Shown here one piece after another: positions 1 through 5,344 of a stretch of 6,994 nt of DNA (position 1 is the first letter of the stretch; the number at the start of each line of letters is the position of its first letter). Under the pieces are notes generated by a model. It searched no databases and had not been told where the DNA came from. It was given only the letters and a program-made list of their open reading frames with translations. Both the position numbers and the translations under genes were made by a program. The stretch comes from Desulfovibrio sp. (GTDB taxonomy: Bacteria; Desulfobacterota; Desulfovibrionia; Desulfovibrionales; Desulfovibrionaceae): NCBI GenBank assembly GCA_028708195.1, contig JAQVZK010000126.1, forward strand, positions 1 through 6,994. Reading direction: 5' to 3'.

Positions 1-2
1 AG

Positions 3-59
3 ACCATGCAGTCGCTGGCCGAATATCTGGTGACAGTGCTGAATGGAGAAGAAGGTTAA
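3..59 (+). CDS. C-terminal tail of an unidentified protein (5' partial)
   Basis: An open frame enters from the left edge and ends at a TAA at 57-59, encoding 18 residues that end in ...LVTVLNGEEG. The residues look like the end of an amphipathic helix followed by a short acidic tail, which fits a normal protein C-terminus. The fragment is too short to name a family. It lies on the same strand as the HDOD gene, 100 bases upstream of it, and I see no strong hairpin with a T-run in between, so read-through into the HDOD gene is possible. It could also be a chance open frame, because only 57 bases are visible. Confidence 0.5.
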   Translation, partial: TMQSLAEYLVTVLNGEEG

Positions 60-159
60 CTGAAAGATCCCAGGTATTGTCTGGTATCGGCTCATTACAG
101 GCGGACCCCAGATGCTGTCCTTTCCACAGTTTCAGAGAATCTAACCGGGATTTATACGC

Positions 160-1068
160 ATGCATCCTCAAGAAGACGCCCGCGCGTGCCTGCAGGAACT
201 TCAGCAAAAACCGCCTGTACTCCCTTTTGAGCCGGATCTTCTACCTATGCTTTTTGCGGCAACGCAAAACAGTTCAGCCACCCCTGCCAAGGGGCTGGTA
301 GCGCTTATTGAGCGGAGCCAAAAGCTGACCACCCGTGTACTTGCCACGGCCAATTCTGCAGCCTACGGTCAGGAATTCAAGGTATCGACTCTTCACAGAG
401 CCATTAATATTCTGGGGCTAAAAACAATAAGAACCCTGGTGGTTATGGTGGGAATGGCCGCCGTAATCAAGGGGGTATCCCTGCCAAAAGGCTTTGATAT
501 CACAGGGCTATGGCTGCATGAATTAAAAACTGCCGCCATCGCCAAGGTTCTTGCCGCTGAACTGGGCGGCCAGGACGGCGCATGGGGCCCCTCTGCCGAT
601 GAAAAAAACCGCCTGATCATGGACCCGGATGAAGCCTATATCGCTGGCCTTCTTCACGACATTGGCAAGGTTATTTTCGCTTCTTCTCGCCCTGATCTTT
701 GGCAAGCAATGGAAAACAAGCGCTGCGAAAACAGGCAGCAGTGCTTTGAAGTTGAAAACGCTTACTGGAACATGGACCACGCACTCATTGGGGCGGTCAT
801 TCTTTACCAATGGAAGCTCCCCCTTATTTTGACAGAACCCATAAACTGGCACCATGCCCCAGAATTGGCCCCTACCTGCAAAATGGAAACGCGACTTATT
901 GCCGCAGCCAACATTATTGCCCGTAATGAACCTGACGCAGAAGGGAATGTGTGCAAAGAGGCCGCCGCTCTTCTGCCAGAAGATTGTGACCTGGCCTCTA
1001 TAGGCACGGCAATAGCACAATCTATAGCCAGGAATGACAGCGAATCCATTACAAATTTTGGTGAATAA
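160..1068 (+). CDS. HDOD-domain signalling protein
   Basis: This 302-residue protein carries an HDOD (HD-related output) domain over roughly residues 20-255. Visible family marks are the helical N-terminal half with S-x-x-L-x-R-A-I-x-x-L-G at about 76-86, W118-L-H120, the H166-D167-I-G-K signature inside AGLLHDIGK, H207 in DHALIGA, W218-K-L-P, and W230-H-H-A-P. There is no signal peptide, no convincing membrane segment and no receiver or other fused domain, so it should be cytoplasmic. HDOD proteins generally act as signalling or scaffold modules linked to motility, biofilm or c-di-GMP control; an enzymatic activity is not established for the family. The ATG at 160 is the only sensible start: an in-frame TAA lies at 142-144 with no other start codon between. 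The ribosome site is weak (GGGA at 147-150, spacing 9). The next gene, a GGDEF-EAL protein, starts 45 bases downstream on the same strand, so the two are probably co-expressed. The domain call is firm; the cellular role is inferred. Confidence 0.88.
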   Translation: MHPQEDARACLQELQQKPPVLPFEPDLLPMLFAATQNSSATPAKGLVALIERSQKLTTRVLATANSAAYGQEFKVSTLHRAINILGLKTIRTLVVMVGMAAVIKGVSLPKGFDITGLWLHELKTAAIAKVLAAELGGQDGAWGPSADEKNRLIMDPDEAYIAGLLHDIGKVIFASSRPDLWQAMENKRCENRQQCFEVENAYWNMDHALIGAVILYQWKLPLILTEPINWHHAPELAPTCKMETRLIAAANIIARNEPDAEGNVCKEAAALLPEDCDLASIGTAIAQSIARNDSESITNFGE

Positions 1069-1103
1069 ACAAAACGTACGCATAATCCGCAAGCACAGTT
1101 TTT

Positions 1104-1108
1104 GAGGG
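1104..1108 (+). promoter_or_regulatory. Shine-Dalgarno site that fixes the start of the GGDEF-EAL gene
   Basis: GAGGG lies five bases upstream of the ATG at 1114, which is good spacing. The alternative TTG at 1102 overlaps this site and has no purine-rich stretch in front of it (AAGCACAGTT). The ATG at 1114 is therefore the preferred start, which removes four residues from the longest reading frame. Confidence 0.6.
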
Positions 1109-1113
1109 CAAGG

Positions 1114-2784
1114 ATGCAGAAAGATCGTGGGCTGGACAAACTGCTGCATGGTCAGTACGACGAAGCGCTGGAGGCATTCTGCCAATCCAGTGCTTCGCCG
1201 CAGGCTGAAAAACTTTGCCTGTTAACAAAGTCTCTTACTGAAACAAAAAATTACGCGGCGGAACTGGCAAAGGGTAATCTTTCCGTTTCTCCACCGGCTT
1301 CTTCAAACGCGTTTGCCGCGGAACTCAAGACGCTGCACATGAACCTGAGGCGCCTTTCGCGGCAAATGCTCATGGCTACGGCCGGGTATCCTGCTTTTCC
1401 CGCAGATTATATGGGGGAGCTTTCTGACGGCCTTGATTTTGTCATGAGCCAGGCTACCACGCTAAAAAGACGGGCCGAGTACGATAAGAGTCATGATTCC
1501 GAAACAGGTCTTCTCAACCGCAAGGCTTTTGTTCGGTCAGTTCGCGGCATTCTGCAGGAGCAGCCCGACAGGGTTGGGATTCTGTTTTGTTGCGAGCTGG
1601 ATAACATCAAGTACATCAATGATGCCTACGGCTATGACAATGGCGACCTCTACCTCAACAGGGTTGCAGAAGTACTCGCGGCCTGCGCCTATGGCACGAA
1701 CTTTCTCGCGCGCATGGCAGGCAACGAATTTGCCGTTTACGCCCATGGTTTCAACAGCGAGTCTGATGCCTTCGGCTTTGCCCAGGGCTGCATGAAAACC
1801 CTGCTTAATACCCGAATCGTGCTGCGCAGCGACGAAGTATGGATTCGGGCCTCAAGCGGTGCCGCAGTATATCCCCACGACGCGCTTGAAGGCGACATTC
1901 TCATGAACTGCGCCTATCACGCGCAGCTTGAGGTCAAGAGTAGAAACCGGGGCACACTGATGCGGTTCAGCCCAGAAATATACCGCACAAAAGCCAATAC
2001 TCTCGGCAGGCAAGAAAAGCTGAATGAGCTGCTCGACGGCAAACTGCTTCGATTTGCCTTTCAGCCCATAGTCAATCTGCGCAATGCCCACATACTCGGG
2101 TATGAAGCGCTGATGCGCCCCACCATACCGGATTTTTCCAGCCCCCTGGACGTTCTGGCCCTGGCTGAAAATCAGTCCAAGCTCTTTCAGCTTGAAAAGG
2201 TGACGTTTGAGATCATCTTTGAATGGATTCACAGCCACAAGCATCTGCTTGCAAACAAAAAAATCTTTTTCAACACCATTTCAACCCGGTTTTTAAATCT
2301 GGCGGAACTGCGCGAGATTCATCCCCAATGCAAGGCCATATGCAAAAAAATAGTGTTCGAGATTTTGGAGACAGCCACGGTAGAAAGTTCGCTGGCGCAA
2401 CAGGTCAAAGACTTTCGCACAGAAATGTCCACTCAGGTGGCTCTGGACGATTTTGGCTGTGGGCACTCGAACATACTCCGCCTGATCAACCTTTCGCCTG
2501 ATATTCTCAAAATTGACAGATTTTTTATCAAATCCATTCACGACACATCCCCATCACAAAAAGAGCTCCTTTCTGGCCTGCTGAACTATTGTCGCGCCAA
2601 GGGAATTCTCACCCTTGCCGAAGGCGTGGAAACCTCTGATGAACTGGCCAGCGTGATACGTATGGGCTTTGACTATGCGCAGGGCTTCTATCTTGGCCGG
2701 CCAGAAAAGAACCTTAATGAGCTTGAGGAGACTGTAAGAACTGAGATTCTGGATTTTCACCAAAAGTTCCACCCGCACAAGTAA
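1114..2784 (+). CDS. GGDEF-EAL protein: probable c-di-GMP phosphodiesterase with a degenerate GGDEF domain
   Basis: This cytoplasmic protein has 556 residues from the ATG at 1114. Residues 1-50 are a short helical segment with no clear family. Residues 50-120 resemble a linker module found before GGDEF domains in many anaerobes (ELAKGNL, then LKTLHMNLRRLSRQ, then YMGEL). The GGDEF domain (about 125-290) opens with DSETGLLNR and keeps IND-AYGYDNGD. Its signature, however, is A202-G-N-E-F206, the first metal Asp is replaced by E161, and the RxxD inhibitory site is absent (Y193 and N196 instead), so cyclase activity is unlikely. The EAL domain (about 300-545) keeps E331-A-L, N387, E416 in FEILE, D445-D446, K466-I-D468, E503 in AEGVET and Q523-G. 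That is the full set expected of an active phosphodiesterase cleaving c-di-GMP to pGpG. Loop 6 reads DDFGCGHS rather than the usual DDFGTGYS, a mild deviation. No membrane segment is seen. It follows the HDOD gene by 45 bases, probably in one operon. The domain assignment is certain; net activity is inferred from motifs. Confidence 0.93.
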   Translation: MQKDRGLDKLLHGQYDEALEAFCQSSASPQAEKLCLLTKSLTETKNYAAELAKGNLSVSPPASSNAFAAELKTLHMNLRRLSRQMLMATAGYPAFPADYMGELSDGLDFVMSQATTLKRRAEYDKSHDSETGLLNRKAFVRSVRGILQEQPDRVGILFCCELDNIKYINDAYGYDNGDLYLNRVAEVLAACAYGTNFLARMAGNEFAVYAHGFNSESDAFGFAQGCMKTLLNTRIVLRSDEVWIRASSGAAVYPHDALEGDILMNCAYHAQLEVKSRNRGTLMRFSPEIYRTKANTLGRQEKLNELLDGKLLRFAFQPIVNLRNAHILGYEALMRPTIPDFSSPLDVLALAENQSKLFQLEKVTFEIIFEWIHSHKHLLANKKIFFNTISTRFLNLAELREIHPQCKAICKKIVFEILETATVESSLAQQVKDFRTEMSTQVALDDFGCGHSNILRLINLSPDILKIDRFFIKSIHDTSPSQKELLSGLLNYCRAKGILTLAEGVETSDELASVIRMGFDYAQGFYLGRPEKNLNELEETVRTEILDFHQKFHPHK

Positions 2785-2922
2785 GGCATAAATTGAGTTC
2801 TCAGCCTTAACGCATTTTGATCGCGGAAGGTAGCGACTACTCACTTACTCTTACGCAATCCCACGCCGTCAAGACGGCCAAAGTAAAAAACAGATCTCAA
2901 TAATTCCCCAAAAGATCGAACC

Positions 2923-2965
2923 CTACAAAACAATACGGCCTGAGGTATTCACACCCCAGGCCGTA
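2923..2965 (-). terminator. Intrinsic terminator of rel
   Basis: Bases 2934-2942 pair perfectly with 2957-2965 (TACGGCCTG with CAGGCCGTA). After one mismatch the stem continues for three more pairs (2944-2946 with 2953-2955), leaving a six-base loop. Read on the - strand, the stem is followed by TTGTTTTGT. It begins about 25 bases beyond the rel stop codon. The + strand flank (CAAGATGACC) has no T-run, so the element is oriented for rel, not for the convergent GGDEF-EAL gene. Confidence 0.82.
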
Positions 2966-2989
2966 CAAGATGACCATATAAGATCAAAC

Positions 2990-5149
2990 TTATTGTGCGT
3001 CTTCTGTATCCCGCACCACTTCAAGAATAGGTGGCAGCGCGCGTATGGCCTCAATAAGCTGATACAATTGTGTGGCGTCGCGCACCTCAACAGTAAACCG
3101 CAGCTTGGCGCGGCCATCCACCAGATTGTCCATACTCAGCCCGGTGATGTTTACATTATTTTTGGCCAGCACCTGCGCAACCAGTGCCAGAACGCCGTGT
3201 TCATTCTTTGAAATAATAAAGATACCAGCATCATAGGGCTTTTCTTCCGCGCCATCCCAGTGGACAGATATGAGCCTTTCTGGCTCCATATTGGCCACGT
3301 TGGGACAGTCTGCGCGATGCACGCTGACGCCAAGGCCCCGGCTGATATAGCCGATAATGGGGTCACCAGGCACGGGATTACAGCACTTGGCAAAGCGCAT
3401 GAGTACCCCGTCCACACCAGAAATGCCCACGCCTTCTGTTTTGCGGGTGGCGGCATCCTTGCTTTCCTTGACCGTGGGCGTGGCGGGTGCGGCTGCGACC
3501 TCGTCAGGGTGCAGCACCGCGTACAGTTTGTTAAGCACCTTGCGCGGTGTCGTGTGGGCATAGCCCACTGACGCCACCAGGTCATCCACACTTTCAAAAT
3601 TCATTTCCTGGGCCACCAGGGCCATGTGCCCGTCTTTGCTGGCCCTGTTTACGTTAAGGCTGACCTTGCGGCCTTCTTTTTCCAGCATGTCACGCCCGAG
3701 GCTGACGGCGTGGGAGCGTTCTTCGGTGCGAAGATAGTGTTGAATGCGGCTGCGTGCCCTGGCGGTTTTGACGATCTTGAGCCAGTCACGGTTGGGATTT
3801 CGACTAGGATCCGTAACAATTTCAACAATATCACCATTTTTTAGCTCTGTACTCAGGGGCATAAGGCGGCCGTTGATCTTAGCCCCTGTGCAGTGCTGGC
3901 CGACCTTGGTGTGGATGATAAAGGCAAAATCCAGCGGTGTAGCCCCTTCAGGAAGTTCCTTCACATCTCCGGCGGGCGTGTAGACATAGACCTCGTCCTT
4001 GAAGAGATCCATTTTGAGCGAATGCATGAACTCGCGTGAGTCGGTCTCTTCGCTCTGCCTTTCAAAAATTTCGCGCAGCCAGCCAAACTGTTCCAGGTCT
4101 TTACTGTTGACGCGTCCTTTTTCCTTGTACAGCCAGTGGGCGGCCACGCCGTGTTCAGCCTGCCGGTGCATGTCTTCGGTACGTATCTGAATTTCAATGC
4201 GTTCGCCTTCGGGCCCGATGACTGTGGTGTGCAGACTTTGGTAGCCGTTGGTTTTGGGCATTGAAATATAGTCTTTAAACCGCCCGTGCACTGGCCGCCA
4301 CTGCGAATGGACCAGACCAAGCGCTGCGTAACAATCCTTGATATCCTTGACCAGCACACGAAAAGCCATGATATCGTGCATTTCGTCCAGAGTCAGGGAT
4401 TGGGATTGCATCTTCTTGTAAATGCTGTGCTTGTGTTTGATGCGCCCGTAAACCTGGCCCTCAATGCCGTTGGAGGCCAATAGATCCTTGATGAGATCCA
4501 CTACTTTGGCGATAATCTGCTTTTCCACCACCTGATGCTTGTCAAGCCAGTGGACAATCTGATTATAAATGTCCGGGCGCAGATACTTGAAGCTCAGGTC
4601 TTCCAGGCTGCGCTTGAGGATATACAGGCCGAGGCGGTTGGCCAAAGGCGCATAAATATCCATTGTTTCCTGGGCAATGCGCTTTTGCTTGTGGGCTTTT
4701 TGAAAGTCAAGAGTGCGCATATTGTGCAGACGGTCAGCCAGTTTGACCATGAGCACCCGCATGTCATGGCTCATGGCCAGGATCATCTTGCGTATGTTTT
4801 CAGCCTGCGCTTCTTCCTTGTTTTCAAACGGGATCATGCTGATCTTGGTCACGCCATCGACAATGTCGGCGACATCTTCGCCAAAATTCTCGTCCAGCTC
4901 TTCAATGGTAGCCTTGGTATCTTCAACCGTATCGTGCAGCAGTCCGGCAACCACGGTGGCTTCGTCAAAGCCCATTTCGGCCAGAGTATCGGCCACGGCC
5001 AAGGGATGGGACAAATAGGGCTCGCCAGAAAGGCGCGTCTGCCCCACATGGGCAGTGGCGGCGAAAACATAGGCTTTCTGGATGAGTTCCAGATCAGCGG
5101 CTGGATTGTGCGCCGCTACCTTGTCGAGAATTTCCTGAATACGGATCAT
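2990..5149 (-). CDS. rel: Bifunctional (p)ppGpp synthetase/hydrolase (Rel/SpoT family)
   Basis: This 719-residue long RSH protein makes (p)ppGpp from ATP and GDP/GTP and hydrolyses it, setting the stringent response. Domains in order are: HD hydrolase (about 25-180), with metal ligands H48, H72-D73 and D139 and E76-D77 in HDTVED; synthetase (about 233-345), with GRIKHKHSIYKKM, D259, R290-F-K-D293, GYQSLHT and the catalytic E319 in EIQIRT; TGS (about 386-447); a helical region; a Cys-rich zinc-finger-like domain with C589-C590, H611 and C615; and a C-terminal ACT/RRM domain (about 640-715). The RFKD motif is the RxKD form of bifunctional Rel enzymes, not the ExDD form of synthetase-only RelA. 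Both catalytic halves look intact and the length is normal. The ATG at 5149 is the only start after an in-frame upstream TAA, and GGGA lies seven bases ahead of it. The gene has its own promoter and terminator, so it is likely monocistronic. Annotations as relA or spoT would describe the same protein. Confidence 0.97.
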   Translation of the reverse strand: MIRIQEILDKVAAHNPAADLELIQKAYVFAATAHVGQTRLSGEPYLSHPLAVADTLAEMGFDEATVVAGLLHDTVEDTKATIEELDENFGEDVADIVDGVTKISMIPFENKEEAQAENIRKMILAMSHDMRVLMVKLADRLHNMRTLDFQKAHKQKRIAQETMDIYAPLANRLGLYILKRSLEDLSFKYLRPDIYNQIVHWLDKHQVVEKQIIAKVVDLIKDLLASNGIEGQVYGRIKHKHSIYKKMQSQSLTLDEMHDIMAFRVLVKDIKDCYAALGLVHSQWRPVHGRFKDYISMPKTNGYQSLHTTVIGPEGERIEIQIRTEDMHRQAEHGVAAHWLYKEKGRVNSKDLEQFGWLREIFERQSEETDSREFMHSLKMDLFKDEVYVYTPAGDVKELPEGATPLDFAFIIHTKVGQHCTGAKINGRLMPLSTELKNGDIVEIVTDPSRNPNRDWLKIVKTARARSRIQHYLRTEERSHAVSLGRDMLEKEGRKVSLNVNRASKDGHMALVAQEMNFESVDDLVASVGYAHTTPRKVLNKLYAVLHPDEVAAAPATPTVKESKDAATRKTEGVGISGVDGVLMRFAKCCNPVPGDPIIGYISRGLGVSVHRADCPNVANMEPERLISVHWDGAEEKPYDAGIFIISKNEHGVLALVAQVLAKNNVNITGLSMDNLVDGRAKLRFTVEVRDATQLYQLIEAIRALPPILEVVRDTEDAQ

Positions 5150-5193
5150 ATGTAAGTCCCATCCGGGGCGTAAAATCTTTGTTTATGACTTTG

Positions 5194-5223
5194 ACTATGT
5201 TCTTACTTGCGCAGCCTTGTCAA
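5194..5223 (-). promoter_or_regulatory. Probable sigma70-type promoter of rel
   Basis: On the - strand a perfect -35 box TTGACA (5223-5218) is followed after 18 bases by CATAGT (5199-5194), which matches TATAAT at four of six positions. The predicted transcription start is near 5187, giving a leader of about 38 bases before the rel ATG. The promoter sits between the upstream gene's terminator and rel, as expected for an independent unit. It was found by eye; no start-site data are available. Confidence 0.6.
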
Positions 5224-5269
5224 CGTCACAGATTGCATGAAAACCACTGTATTTTCAGTACAGCCCGCT

Positions 5270-5300
5270 AAAAACCCGGCAAGGTGCAAGCCTTACCGGG
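5270..5300 (-). terminator. Intrinsic terminator of the solute-binding protein gene
   Basis: On the - strand, CCCGGTAAGG pairs with CCTTGCCGGG (5300-5291 with 5284-5275) as a ten-pair stem with one G-U wobble and a six-base loop CTTGCA. TTTTTAG follows directly (T-run at 5274-5270). It lies about 45 bases after the stop codon of the solute-binding protein gene. A strong terminator here separates that gene from rel. Confidence 0.88.
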
Positions 5301-5344
5301 CGGCAGATACAATCATTTCGTCACTGTTGCGACGTAAACCGGGA

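Noticed and set aside
60..159. Search for a promoter or terminator between the first partial gene and the HDOD gene
   Set aside because: Only four-base stems and poor -35/-10 matches are visible, for example TTGTCT near 78. None is good enough to report as a feature.
1102..1113. TTG at 1102 as the start of the GGDEF-EAL gene
   Set aside because: It has no Shine-Dalgarno sequence upstream and would overlap the GAGGG that is well placed for the ATG at 1114.
523..1185. A 220-codon open frame on the - strand opposite the HDOD gene
   Set aside because: Its product resembles no protein family that I recognise, it lies antisense to a clear HDOD domain, and its start overlaps the beginning of the GGDEF-EAL gene. 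It is most simply a shadow frame.
2865..2878. Small perfect inverted repeat GCCGTC-AA-GACGGC considered as a terminator for the GGDEF-EAL gene
   Set aside because: On the + strand it is followed by CAAAGTAAAAAAC, with no T-run, and the stem is short. On the - strand it is also not followed by T residues. It may be a chance hairpin.
4535..5155. A 206-codon open frame on the + strand opposite the 5' half of rel
   Set aside because: It is antisense to the conserved HD domain of Rel, and the product has no recognisable domain. Long stop-free antisense frames are common opposite conserved genes of this composition.
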